Below are positions 54,790 to 63,147 of a stretch of 64,000 bases of DNA, in pieces. A program made the position numbers and the translations under genes. The stretch's first letter is position 1, and each line of letters opens with the position of its first letter. Source of the stretch: an uncultured Desulfobacteraceae bacterium (GTDB lineage: Bacteria > Desulfobacterota > Desulfobacteria > Desulfobacterales > UBA2174); NCBI GenBank assembly GCA_937982505.1, contig CALJLV010000085.1, positions 1 to 64,000 on the forward strand, in the 5' to 3' direction. The notes under the pieces are model-generated. The model did not search any database. It was given only the letters and a program-made list of their open reading frames with translations, and had not been told where the DNA came from.

Positions 54790-54972
54790 TCAAAGGCGGT
54801 TGCAGGGAATGGCGGCCAGCAGGTCTTCGAGGACCTCGTCCAGGGCCTCGGGAAAGGCTTCCAGACCGAAGGCGGCACCGCAGGACCTGCAGTGCAGTTC
54901 GACCCGTTTTCAGGTGCGCCGCAGTTTGAGTGGCCGGCCGCAGTGCCGGCAGGCGATGGTTGTTGCTTCCAT
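54790..54972 (-). CDS. Dual-CXXC small selenoprotein (Sec at codon 21)
   Basis: The frame from ATG 54972 reads MEATTIACRHCGRPLKLRRT, then an in-frame TGA (54912-54910). It continues KRVELHCRSCGAAFGLEAFP, then EALDEVLEDLLAAIPCNRL to a true TGA at 54790, 60 residues in all. Two CxxC pairs flank the TGA, a zinc-ribbon or redox layout seen in the dual-CXXC small (seleno)protein family of Deltaproteobacteria. A SECIS-like hairpin follows the TGA. Standard gene calling would truncate it at residue 20. The protein role is unknown. The frame downstream continues only if selenocysteine is inserted. Confidence 0.8.
54875..54895 (-). promoter_or_regulatory. Bacterial SECIS hairpin for the 54910 TGA
   Basis: On the minus strand GCACTGCAG pairs with CTGCGGTGC (one wobble) around the loop GTC. 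The apical TGCAGGTCCTGC is almost the sequence of the E. coli fdhF SECIS apex (TGCAGGTCTGC). It starts 14 bases after the TGA, within the spacing usual for bacterial SelB-dependent recoding. Confidence 0.78.
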
Positions 54973-55206
54973 GGGGTTTTCGACTTTCCTTCGGATCCGG
55001 TTGGTTCCAAGCGTGGGGCGCAGATTGACAACAAACACGCCTTCTGTCAAGACTGGCGGCCGGCGCGGTGCAGGCGCCGCCGTTTCCTTGGCGCCGCGGT
55101 GATGGATGGCAAGGTTGGGCGCACCGCAATCGTTGGCGTCGAGCGCAGGCAAGGCGCAAACTCTTAATAAGTAAGCCGAAAGCGGCAAAACCTGAAGGAA
55201 GGAAGC

Positions 55207-56391
55207 ATGATGCCATTTGGATGCCCGGGATTCAAGACGGCCGGTGTGGCCGCCGGTCTGAAAAAGAACGGCGCCCGCGACCTGGGGTTGATCTATGCCG
55301 GCCGGCCCGCCACCGTGGCGGGAGTATTCACCCGCAACCGGATCCAGGCCGCGCCGGTGCAGCTGACGCGTCAGCGGGTGGCGGCGGGAACCTGCCGGGC
55401 CCTGATCGTCAACAGCAAGAACGCCAACTGCTGCACCGGGGCTCAAGGAATGACGGACGCTTTGGCGCTCACGGCCCTGGTGGCCCGGCAGCTCGAAATC
55501 GCTGAGGCCTCGGTGCTGACCGCTTCCACCGGCGTGATCGGGTCTCCCATGCCCATGGACAAGCTCACAGCGGCGGTGCCCGCGCTGGTCGGCGCCCTGG
55601 CCGAAGGCGACGTGGGACCGCTGGCCGAGAGCATCATGACCACCGATACGGTGCCCAAGGCCCAGCGGCGCCATTTTTCCGTCGGCGGCCACACGGCGAC
55701 CCTGGTGGGGGTGGCCAAGGGGGCGGGGATGATCCGGCCCGACATGGCCACCTTGCTCTGCTTCGTCATGAGCGATGTCCAGGGCGAACCGGCCGTTTTA
55801 CAGGCAGCCCTGGGACAGGCCGTGGACCGGTCTTTCAACCGGATCAGCATCGACGGCGACACCAGCACCAACGACACCTGTGTGCTCATGGCCAGCGGGG
55901 TTTCCGGCGTGCGCCTGGACAGTGCCGAGGCCCGCGCCGCCTTTCAAGAGACCCTGGACGGCCTGCTGGCGGAGCTGGCGCGACAACTGGTGGCCGACGG
56001 CGAGGGGGTCACCAAGGTGGTCACCGTCGAGGTGCGGGGCGCCCCTTCGGATGCCGAGGCCGGCCGCATCGCCGATACCGTGGCCCATTCGCCCCTGGTC
56101 AAGACGGCCTTTTTCGGCCAGGATGCCAACTGGGGGCGGATTCTGGCCGCGGCCGGCCGGGCCGGAGTGGATTTCGATCCCCGGCGCAGCGCTCTGTTTT
56201 TCGACCAGGTGCAGATGGTGGACAAGGGGGTCGGCCTGGGACCGGAGGCCGAAAATAGAGCCACCGCGGTGCTGCGCCAGGACGCCTTCAGCGTCACCCT
56301 GGATCTGGGGGCCGGAACGGGCCGGGCCACCCTGCTGACCTGCGATTTTTCGGTGGACTACGTCAAGATCAACGCGGACTACCGCTCGTGA
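55207..56391 (+). CDS. argJ: Glutamate N-acetyltransferase / amino-acid acetyltransferase ArgJ
   Basis: The 394-aa bifunctional arginine-biosynthesis enzyme recycles the acetyl group from N-acetylornithine and can also use acetyl-CoA. The autoproteolysis site is [16 protein letters not shown] (cleavage before Thr in A-T-L). Also visible are [36 protein letters not shown], and [20 protein letters not shown]. It has an AGGAAGGAAGC ribosome site. The stop overlaps the next start by one base. Confidence 0.93.
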   Translation: MMPFGCPGFKTAGVAAGLKKNGARDLGLIYAGRPATVAGVFTRNRIQAAPVQLTRQRVAAGTCRALIVNSKNANCCTGAQGMTDALALTALVARQLEIAEASVLTASTGVIGSPMPMDKLTAAVPALVGALAEGDVGPLAESIMTTDTVPKAQRRHFSVGGHTATLVGVAKGAGMIRPDMATLLCFVMSDVQGEPAVLQAALGQAVDRSFNRISIDGDTSTNDTCVLMASGVSGVRLDSAEARAAFQETLDGLLAELARQLVADGEGVTKVVTVEVRGAPSDAEAGRIADTVAHSPLVKTAFFGQDANWGRILAAAGRAGVDFDPRRSALFFDQVQMVDKGVGLGPEAENRATAVLRQDAFSVTLDLGAGTGRATLLTCDFSVDYVKINADYRS

Positions 56392-57092
56392 TGCGTCTGC
56401 AGAAATTTCTGGCCCACGCCGGGGTCTGCTCGCGGCGTCGGGCCGAGACCCTGATCCAGGCCGGACGGGTGGCGGTCAACGGCCAGATCGTCTGTGCCCT
56501 GGGATCGCGGGTCGATCCGCCGACCGACCGGATCACGGTGGACGGGGCCGCCGTGGTCCTGAAAGAAGCGCTGGTCTATCTGGCCCTGAACAAACCGGCC
56601 GGGTACGTGACCAGCTGCCGCCATCCGGGTAAACGGGTGGTCACCGAACTGGTGGACGTGCCCCAGCGGGTCTACCCGGTGGGCCGGCTGGACAAGGCCT
56701 CCACCGGGCTGCTGCTGCTCACCAACGACGGTCGCATCCATCATCGTCTTTCCCATCCCAGCTTCGACCACGAAAAGGAGTACGTCGTGGCGGCCGACGG
56801 GCCCTTGTCCGACGAGGATCTGGAACAGATGCGGAGCGGAATCCAGATCCTGGACGGCTGGACGCGGCCGGCCCGGGTGGACCGGCTGGGACCGGAGCGC
56901 TTTCGCATCGTTCTCAAGGAGGGCAAGAACCGCCAGATCCGGCGCATGGTGGGCCGCCTGGGAAGGCGGGTGGTGAGTTTGGAACGGGTACGGGTGGCCA
57001 ACGTGCACCTGGGCAGCCTGGCTCCGGGGAGCTGGCGGCCGCTGCGCCCCTCAGAGGTGCAACGGCTCCTGGCCCGCCTCGATCTGCGATAG
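56391..57092 (+). CDS. 16S/23S rRNA pseudouridine synthase (RsuA/RluB family)
   Basis: The 233-aa protein has an N-terminal S4 RNA-binding domain ([20 protein letters not shown], then LIQAGRVAVNG) and a RsuA/RluB-type catalytic domain (YPVGRLDKASTGLLLLTNDG with catalytic Asp, then RLSHPSFDHEKEYVV and LKEGKNRQIRRMVGRLGRRV). The RsuA versus RluB choice cannot be made from sequence alone. Its last 42 bases overlap the convergent NTPase gene. Confidence 0.9.
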   Translation: MRLQKFLAHAGVCSRRRAETLIQAGRVAVNGQIVCALGSRVDPPTDRITVDGAAVVLKEALVYLALNKPAGYVTSCRHPGKRVVTELVDVPQRVYPVGRLDKASTGLLLLTNDGRIHHRLSHPSFDHEKEYVVAADGPLSDEDLEQMRSGIQILDGWTRPARVDRLGPERFRIVLKEGKNRQIRRMVGRLGRRVVSLERVRVANVHLGSLAPGSWRPLRPSEVQRLLARLDLR

Positions 57093-57602
57093 GATCAGAG
57101 CGGTGCGCTCCTCCACCGGTCGAAGGGGGATCCGCACGGGGCGATACCCCAGCTGGCGGTAGGCCGCTTCGATGAGGGCCTCCAGGCGCGCGGCGCCAAG
57201 ATCGTCCTCCGCGCGCACCGGATCGTCTTTCAACTTGAGCCGCGCGAGCACAAAGACACCGGCGTAGCGCAGCCGGGCGGCAGCGGCGAAGCACTCGGCG
57301 GTGTCGAGGCCGGCATTCCGAAAATAGGCGATGGAATCGGGAATCCCCCGGTCGAAAAAGAGGGTGTGCCGGGGATCGAGGCCTGCTTCGAGGGCTATCT
57401 TGCGGCGCAGAATAACGCGTTCGAAGGCCAGTTCGTCCTCCCGGATCTGGGCCAGGGTCCGGCCGGCGGCCAATCCTTCCTCGATGTAGGCACGGGCGGT
57501 TTCGTGGACCACCGCGTAACCGCTTGCGGCCAGGCAGCGGATCACGCTCGTCTTGCCGGCACACGGCGCGCCGGTGATCACATACCAGCAGGTTTTCTTC
57601 AT
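57051..57602 (-). CDS. Small P-loop AAA/NTPase-like protein
   Basis: The 183-aa protein has Walker A GAPCAGKTSVI (residues 10-20) and a conserved HETARAYIEE segment. An early Asp-rich FFDRGIPDSIAYF and a later LKLKDDPVRAEDDL make it similar to the AAA_28/NTPase family of small kinases. ATG 57602 is used. It converges on the pseudouridine synthase with a 42-base overlap. Substrate unknown. Confidence 0.7.
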   Translation of the reverse strand: MKKTCWYVITGAPCAGKTSVIRCLAASGYAVVHETARAYIEEGLAAGRTLAQIREDELAFERVILRRKIALEAGLDPRHTLFFDRGIPDSIAYFRNAGLDTAECFAAAARLRYAGVFVLARLKLKDDPVRAEDDLGAARLEALIEAAYRQLGYRPVRIPLRPVEERTALILSQIEAGQEPLHL

Positions 57603-57687
57603 GACGCCGTCAGCGTTCTCGAACTGGTTCGCCCGTAATCGCCCCCCCACTGGCCCCCACTCATAGCAGAGGACAGGGGAACTGGAA

Positions 57688-57762
57688 ACGGGTCTGAAAA
57701 TTTATCGGCTCCGGGTTCCGAGCGTTATCCTTCAATTTCAAAGACCCGTTTTAAAGACCCGT
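57688..57762. repeat. Repeated AAAGACCCGT boxes upstream of the UDP-sugar dehydrogenase
   Basis: AAAGACCCGT occurs at 57740-57749 and 57753-57762, a 13-base period. An inverted partial copy ACGGGTCT lies at 57688-57695. The boxes lie about 32-54 bases before the start at 57794, where a regulator could control transcription. No known consensus is recognised. Confidence 0.4.
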
Positions 57763-57793
57763 AATCGGACATCGCTTCCAAGGAGATGCAACA

Positions 57794-59107
57794 TTGCGGA
57801 TGGTGACCATAAAAACGCTTGCATCACGCCAGGACCGGATCGCCGTGCTCGGGCTGGGCTACGTGGGGCTGCCCCTGGCGGTCCATCTGTCGCGGCATTT
57901 TTCCGTGGTGGGTTACGACGCCAAGGCCCGTCGCGTCCAGGAGCTGCGCGCCGGCGAGGATCGCACCCTGGAAGTCGAGCCAGAGCGCTTGGCAGCGGCG
58001 GACGTCGAATTTTCCGCCGATCCGGCCTGCCTCTCCCGGTGCCGGCTGATCATCGTGGCCGTGCCTACGCCCATCGACCGCCACCGGCGCCCGGACCTGG
58101 GACCTCTGCAGAGCGCGTCGATCACCGTGGGGCGGCATCTGGCCGCGGGCGCCTGCGTGGTGTTCGAATCCACGGTGTTTCCCGGAGCCACCGAGGAGGT
58201 TTGCGTCCCGCTGCTCGAGGCCCACTCCGGCATGCGCCTGGGGCAGGGGTTTACCGTCGGCTATTCGCCCGAGCGCATCAACCCCGGAGACCGGCAGCAT
58301 ACCCTGGAGACCATCGTCAAGGTGGTGGCCGGATCCGACCCGTCCACCCTGGATCTGCTGGCCCGGGTCTACGGCACCGTGGTCAAGGCCGGGATCCACA
58401 AGGCCCCGAGCATCCGGGTGGCGGAAGCCGCAAAGGTGATCGAAAACACCCAGCGCGACCTGAACATCGCCCTGATGAACGAACTGGCCATGATCTTCCA
58501 CCGCATGGGGATCGACACCCGCGAGGTGCTGGCCGCGGCCGGCACCAAGTGGAACTTTCTGCCCTTCTCCCCCGGGCTGGTGGGTGGGCACTGCATCGGC
58601 GTCGATCCATACTACCTGACCTTCAAAGCCGAGAGCCTGGGCTACCATCCGGAGATGATCCTGGCGGGCCGGCGCATCAACGACAACATGGGCAAGTACG
58701 TGACCGACCAGGCCGTCAAACTGCTGATCCGCGCCGGCCGGCCGGTGCGTGGCGCCCGGGTGGCGGTGCTAGGGTTGACCTTCAAAGAGGATGTGCCGGA
58801 TCTGCGCAACACGCGGGTGGTGGACATCGTTCAGGAACTGGAACAGTACGGCATCGAGGTCCTGGTCCACGACCCCATGGCCGATGCCCGAGAGGCGCAG
58901 GACTATTACGGCATCACGCTGCGCTCCTTTGCCGAACTGGCCCCGGTGCAGGCCGTCATCCTGGCGGTGGGCCACAGGGCCTACCGGGCGATGGGGCCGG
59001 ACTCCATCGCCGCGCTGTTTGGCGCCGACAAGCCGCTGGTGCTGGACCTCAAGGGCATTTTGGAGGCATCCGTCTCCGACGGCCTCATGACCTGCTGGCG
59101 CCTTTAG
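57794..59107 (+). CDS. UDP-N-acetyl-sugar 6-dehydrogenase (WecC/TviB family)
   Basis: The 437-aa enzyme oxidises UDP-HexNAc at C6 to the uronic acid using two NAD+. It has the N-terminal Rossmann motif VLGLGYVGLPLAV, the later catalytic Cys in GLVGGHCIGVDPYYLTFKAE, VFESTVFPGATEEV, and LGLTFKEDVPDLRNTRVVD. With wecB (12117) it could make UDP-ManNAcA, and with UDP-GlcNAc it could make UDP-GlcNAcA. The TTG at 57794 has AGGAG 8 bases upstream; ATG 57800 is an alternative start. Confidence 0.88.
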   Translation: MRMVTIKTLASRQDRIAVLGLGYVGLPLAVHLSRHFSVVGYDAKARRVQELRAGEDRTLEVEPERLAAADVEFSADPACLSRCRLIIVAVPTPIDRHRRPDLGPLQSASITVGRHLAAGACVVFESTVFPGATEEVCVPLLEAHSGMRLGQGFTVGYSPERINPGDRQHTLETIVKVVAGSDPSTLDLLARVYGTVVKAGIHKAPSIRVAEAAKVIENTQRDLNIALMNELAMIFHRMGIDTREVLAAAGTKWNFLPFSPGLVGGHCIGVDPYYLTFKAESLGYHPEMILAGRRINDNMGKYVTDQAVKLLIRAGRPVRGARVAVLGLTFKEDVPDLRNTRVVDIVQELEQYGIEVLVHDPMADAREAQDYYGITLRSFAELAPVQAVILAVGHRAYRAMGPDSIAALFGADKPLVLDLKGILEASVSDGLMTCWRL

Positions 59108-59150
59108 GAAAGGGCCTTCCGGCGCCTCGATCCTCGGGGCCGCCCGAGGC

Positions 59151-59939
59151 TCATCCGCCGGCCACGTGCAGCTGAACCTGATGGGCGGCCATCAGGTCCT
59201 GGATCGCCCGGCCCGGCGGACGGTCCGTGAACAGGGCGTCCACGGCGCTCAGGGGTGCCAGGCGCACCATAGCGTTGCGGCCGAACTTGGAATGGTCCGC
59301 CGCCAGAAAAACGGTGCGGGAATTGGCGATGATCGCCTGGGCCACCCGCACGTCCTGGTAGTCGAAATCCAGGAGGGTCCCCTCGGCGTCGATTCCTCCG
59401 GCCCCCAGAATTCCGAAATCCGCTTTGAACTGGGTGATGAAGTCGATGGTGGCCGGTCCGGTGGTGCACCGATCCCGGTTGCGGATCCGGCCGCCGGCCA
59501 CCAGCACTTCGCAGTTGTCGTTGTTGCCCAGGATGGCCGCCACGTTGAGATTGTTGGTGATGACGCGCAATCCCTGGCGGTCCACCAGCTGTTTGGCCAC
59601 TTCCTCGTTGGTGGTGCCGATCCCGATCAGACAGGAGGCCTTGTCCGGGATCTGGCGGGCCAGAAGGGCCGCGATACGGCGCTTCTCGGCCAGATAGAGG
59701 ACCTGGCGGGCAGTGTAGGGGTGGTTCTCGGCGCTCATGGGAAGGTCAACCCCGCCGTGATGGCGACGCAGCCGGCCGCCGGCCGCCAGGTGCTTGATGT
59801 CGCGGCGTACGGTTTGCGGCGTGACCCCCAGATGCCGGGCCAGCCAATCGATGGAAACGAATCCCTGGCCCTGGACCAGGGTGACGATCTGTTGCTGCCG
59901 CAGGGACATCTTCTCGCGCGGTTGCGCCTTGACGGCCAT
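59151..59939 (-). CDS. glpR: DeoR/GlpR-family transcriptional repressor
   Basis: The 262-aa protein has an N-terminal winged HTH (LRQQQIVTLVQGQGFVSIDW, then LARHLGVTPQTVRRDIKHLA) and a C-terminal sugar-phosphate sensing domain with GIGTTNEEVAKQLVDRQGLR, VITNNLNVAAILG and LGAGGIDAEGTLLDFD. It sits head-to-head with glpA, so glycerol-3-phosphate is the likely inducer. The start is ATG 59939 with GGGAG upstream. The operator lies between the two genes. Confidence 0.88.
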   Translation of the reverse strand: MAVKAQPREKMSLRQQQIVTLVQGQGFVSIDWLARHLGVTPQTVRRDIKHLAAGGRLRRHHGGVDLPMSAENHPYTARQVLYLAEKRRIAALLARQIPDKASCLIGIGTTNEEVAKQLVDRQGLRVITNNLNVAAILGNNDNCEVLVAGGRIRNRDRCTTGPATIDFITQFKADFGILGAGGIDAEGTLLDFDYQDVRVAQAIIANSRTVFLAADHSKFGRNAMVRLAPLSAVDALFTDRPPGRAIQDLMAAHQVQLHVAGG

Positions 59940-60140
59940 CTGCCCGTACTCCCGCTGCCGGTTCCCACGGATGGTGGCGCCGGCACCCGTCTTGTGAGTC
60001 TTCTGGGGGAATCCGGCCGGACCCGAAGGGGGGGGCCGGCGCCCGAGCCTCGCTGATTCCTCCGGCCTCTTAGCACCCCCTGGAGAGCTGAACAAAGCAA
60101 ATTTCGAAAAAGTTCTAAATTGAACAATCAGCTCCCAAAT

Positions 60141-60178
60141 ATGTGCGCAAACGAAAACATTTGTTGTCATGCGCACAT
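60141..60178. promoter_or_regulatory. Putative GlpR operator
   Basis: ATGTGCGCA (60141-60149) and TGCGCACAT (60170-60178) form a perfect 9-bp inverted repeat separated by 20 bases, with centre-to-centre spacing of 29 bases, about three helical turns. It lies 22 bases before the glpA start. The spacer contains AACGAAAACATTTGTT, a further imperfect palindrome. Confidence 0.55.
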
Positions 60179-60199
60179 TAGTTGCGTATATCCAGCTCC

Positions 60200-61789
60200 A
60201 TGACAACACTGCACACACCGGTTCTGATCATCGGCGCCGGCGCCACCGGCGCCGGGGTGGCCCGGGATCTAGCCCTGCGCGGAGTGGCCAGTCTCGTGGT
60301 GGAGCAGGCGGACATCAACGCCGGCGCCTCGGGAGCCAACCACGGCCTGCTGCACAGCGGCTGCCGCTATGTGTCCAACGACGCCCACACGGCCCGCGAA
60401 TGCCATGAGGAGAGCCTGCGCCTCAAACGGCTCATGCCCCAGTGCATCGAGGATACCGGGGGGCTGTTCGTGGCCGTGGCCGGCGACGACGAAGATTACG
60501 TGGCCCGCTTTCCCGATCTTTGCCGTCAGTGCGGAATTCCCGTGACTCCGCTGGCCCCGGCCGAGGCCCGGCAGATGGAACCGGCCCTTTCGGAGCACAC
60601 CATCGCCGCCTTTCAGGTCCCGGATGCCAGCATCGATCCGTTCCGGCTGGTGATCCAGCATCTGGATCAGGCCGTGGAACTCGGCGCGCGCCTTTTGCGC
60701 TACCATCGGGTGGTGGAGATGGCCCCCTGCCGGGGCGCCGTGCGCTCCGTCACCCTCTACGACAGCAAGGCCCAAAAGACCGTCACGGTGCAGGCCGATC
60801 AGATCGTCAACGCCGCTGGCGCCTGGGCAGGGCAGGTGGCCGCCCTGGCCGGGGCTGGCCTGCCCATGCGCTACTCCAAGGGGACCCTGGTGGTGACCCA
60901 CAGCCGCATGACCCATCGGGTGATCAACCGGCTGAGGCCTCCGGGCGACGGGGACATCCTGGTCCCGGGCGGGACGGTGTCGATTCTGGGTACCACCTCG
61001 GTAACCATCGATGACCTGGGCCAGATCTGGCCCACCGTCTCCGAGACCGATCGGATCGTGGCCGAAGGCAGCCGCATGGTGCCATCCCTGGCCAGGGCCC
61101 GTTTCATCCGGGCCTATGCCGGGGTGCGTCCCCTGGTGGATCCGAGGCCCCGGGACGGGAACGATCGCCAGATCAGCCGCGGCTTCGTTCTCATGGACCA
61201 CGGCGCCGACGGGATTGCCAACCTCGCCACCATCACCGGCGGCAAGCTGAGCACGTTTCGCATCATGGCGCGTGAAACCGCCGACCAGGTCTGCCGCCGG
61301 CTGGGGATCGCGGCCCCTTCTCTCACCGGCTCCCAGCCCCTGCCGGATCCGCCCCAGACGGCCTGGTCCGAGCCGGGTCGCAGCTCGCGGATCTGGCTGC
61401 GGCAATCCAGACCGGATGATCGCCTCCTTTGCGAGTGCGAAATGGTATCCGAAAAGATGGTCGACGAGGTGCTGGACCGGCTCCGTACCCGGGGAGTCTG
61501 CCCGGAGCTGCACGCCCTCGCGGTGCGTACCCGGGTGGGCAAGGGGGCCTGTCAGGGCGCCTTCTGCAGCCTGCGTCTGCTGGCCCATCTGTACCAGCGG
61601 GAAGCCGTATCCGGAGCGGCGGGGCTGGGCCAGCTGCGGCGGTTTTTCGAAGAGCGCTGGAAAGGCCAGCGGCCGGTGCTCTGGGACGGTCAACTGGCCC
61701 AGGCCGAACTGAGCGAAGCCCTGTACTGCGGCCTGCTGGGGCTTGAACGCGAGGGGGCCACGGCTTTCGAGGCCTGGAGGTCCCCATGA
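60200..61789 (+). CDS. glpA: Anaerobic glycerol-3-phosphate dehydrogenase subunit A
   Basis: The 529-aa FAD enzyme oxidises glycerol-3-phosphate to dihydroxyacetone phosphate. FAD binding is seen in VLIIGAGATGAGVARDLALR, with NAGASGANHGLLHSGCRYVS. It has the C-terminal [2Fe-2S] BFD-like domain of GlpA (CEC in LLCECEMVSEK and GACQGAFC), absent from aerobic GlpD. ATG 60200 is the homology-supported start. It overlaps glpB by ATGA. Confidence 0.92.
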   Translation: MTTLHTPVLIIGAGATGAGVARDLALRGVASLVVEQADINAGASGANHGLLHSGCRYVSNDAHTARECHEESLRLKRLMPQCIEDTGGLFVAVAGDDEDYVARFPDLCRQCGIPVTPLAPAEARQMEPALSEHTIAAFQVPDASIDPFRLVIQHLDQAVELGARLLRYHRVVEMAPCRGAVRSVTLYDSKAQKTVTVQADQIVNAAGAWAGQVAALAGAGLPMRYSKGTLVVTHSRMTHRVINRLRPPGDGDILVPGGTVSILGTTSVTIDDLGQIWPTVSETDRIVAEGSRMVPSLARARFIRAYAGVRPLVDPRPRDGNDRQISRGFVLMDHGADGIANLATITGGKLSTFRIMARETADQVCRRLGIAAPSLTGSQPLPDPPQTAWSEPGRSSRIWLRQSRPDDRLLCECEMVSEKMVDEVLDRLRTRGVCPELHALAVRTRVGKGACQGAFCSLRLLAHLYQREAVSGAAGLGQLRRFFEERWKGQRPVLWDGQLAQAELSEALYCGLLGLEREGATAFEAWRSP

Positions 61790-63093
61790 GACCCGGATTC
61801 CTGGGAGACTGCGATGTGGCCGTCATCGGCGCCGGTCTGGCCGGCAGCGCGGCGGCGGTCTTCGCCGTGGACAGGGGGCTTTCCACCCTGGTTTGCGGCG
61901 ACTCGGGACAAAGTTGTTTCGCCAGCGGGCTCTTTGACCTTCTCGGGGCCCATCCGGCCGACAGCGATCGCTTTCTGGCCGACCCCTGGGAAGGGCTAGA
62001 GGCCCTGCGGCGCCATTGTCCGGATCACCCCTACGCCCGGTTGCGGCGGGAACAGATTCAAAGCGCGGTGGCGGCCTGGCTGGCCCATCTGGCGGACTGC
62101 GGTCTGGCGTACCGGCATCAGCCGCAGCGCAATCTGCTGGTGCTGACGGCGGCGGGCACCCTCAAGCCGACCTATGCCGTGCCGCCCACGGTCTGGCCCG
62201 GGATCCAGGCCCTGGCCGAGGGCAAGCGTGCCCTGATCGCCGGCTTTCACGGGTTGCGAGAATTTTCGGCCCATCAGATCGCCGCGGTGGCGGCCCGCCT
62301 CTGGCCATCGCTGCGCCCGGTATGCCTCGATTTCCCGGACGGCCGCCCCGGGGCGGAGCGCGCCCCCGAACTGATGGCCATGGCCGTGGTGCGCGAAGAG
62401 GTGCGCCGCCGTCTGGCCGAGGCGTTGCGCCAGGCTGCCGCGGACGCCGAGGTGGTGGGGCTGCCGGCGGTGCTGGGTCGGCAGGCCGACGAGCGCTGGT
62501 GGCGGGATCTGCAGGCGCGCGTGGGCAGGCCGATCTTCGAGATTCCGACCCTGCCCCCGTCTTTGCCCGGGCTGCGCTTGCGCGAGGCCCTGACCGACAG
62601 GATGCGCCGTTCCGGGATGGACCTGGCCGTACCGGGCCGCGTGCAGCGGGTGGAGATCCAGCAGCGCCACTTCCATCTCGAACTGGTCGAAGGACACCAG
62701 AGCCGGCGGGTCCTGGCGCGATCGCTCATCGTGGCCACGGGCCGGTTTCTCGGTGGCGGGCTGACGGCCGACCGCCAAACGATCCGTGAACCGCTTCTCG
62801 ATCTGCCGGTGGTTCAGCCGCCCCATCGCCGCGACTGGCACCGGCCCCGCTTTTTCGATCCGGCGGGCCATCCCATCAACCGCTGCGGACTGGTGGTGGA
62901 CGATGCTTTTCGGCCCCTGGACGCCAGGGGACGGGCGGTTCACCCCCGGCTGGCGGCCGCTGGCACCATCCTGGCCGGTCACGACTGGGCTCGGGAAAAA
63001 TGCGGCTCGGGCCTGGCGGTGGCCAGCGCCTGGGCGGCGGTAAATACCCTGGCCCGTGAGCTGGACGGCAAAGCACCGCGGCCGCTGGCCTGA
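61786..63093 (+). CDS. glpB: Anaerobic glycerol-3-phosphate dehydrogenase subunit B
   Basis: The 435-aa flavoprotein starts with the FAD motif DVAVIGAGLAGSAAAVFAVD, and has SGLFDLLGAHPA and the late THDW-like GHDWAREKCGSGLAVASAWA of the GlpB family. It is coupled to glpA by a 4-base overlap. In other bacteria GlpC anchors GlpAB to the membrane. No glpC follows within the window; the next gene encodes a HAD phosphatase. Confidence 0.85.
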   Translation: MRPGFLGDCDVAVIGAGLAGSAAAVFAVDRGLSTLVCGDSGQSCFASGLFDLLGAHPADSDRFLADPWEGLEALRRHCPDHPYARLRREQIQSAVAAWLAHLADCGLAYRHQPQRNLLVLTAAGTLKPTYAVPPTVWPGIQALAEGKRALIAGFHGLREFSAHQIAAVAARLWPSLRPVCLDFPDGRPGAERAPELMAMAVVREEVRRRLAEALRQAAADAEVVGLPAVLGRQADERWWRDLQARVGRPIFEIPTLPPSLPGLRLREALTDRMRRSGMDLAVPGRVQRVEIQQRHFHLELVEGHQSRRVLARSLIVATGRFLGGGLTADRQTIREPLLDLPVVQPPHRRDWHRPRFFDPAGHPINRCGLVVDDAFRPLDARGRAVHPRLAAAGTILAGHDWAREKCGSGLAVASAWAAVNTLARELDGKAPRPLA

Positions 63094-63147
63094 CCACCAA
63101 CATACCCGGTTGGCTGACTTCGTTTTTTCCCACAGGGAGGTTGTCCG

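Noticed and set aside
54910..54972. 20-residue truncated zinc-ribbon fragment or pseudogene
   Set aside because: Coding continues in frame after the TGA with a second CxxC, and a SECIS hairpin follows. Selenocysteine explains it better than a nonsense mutation.
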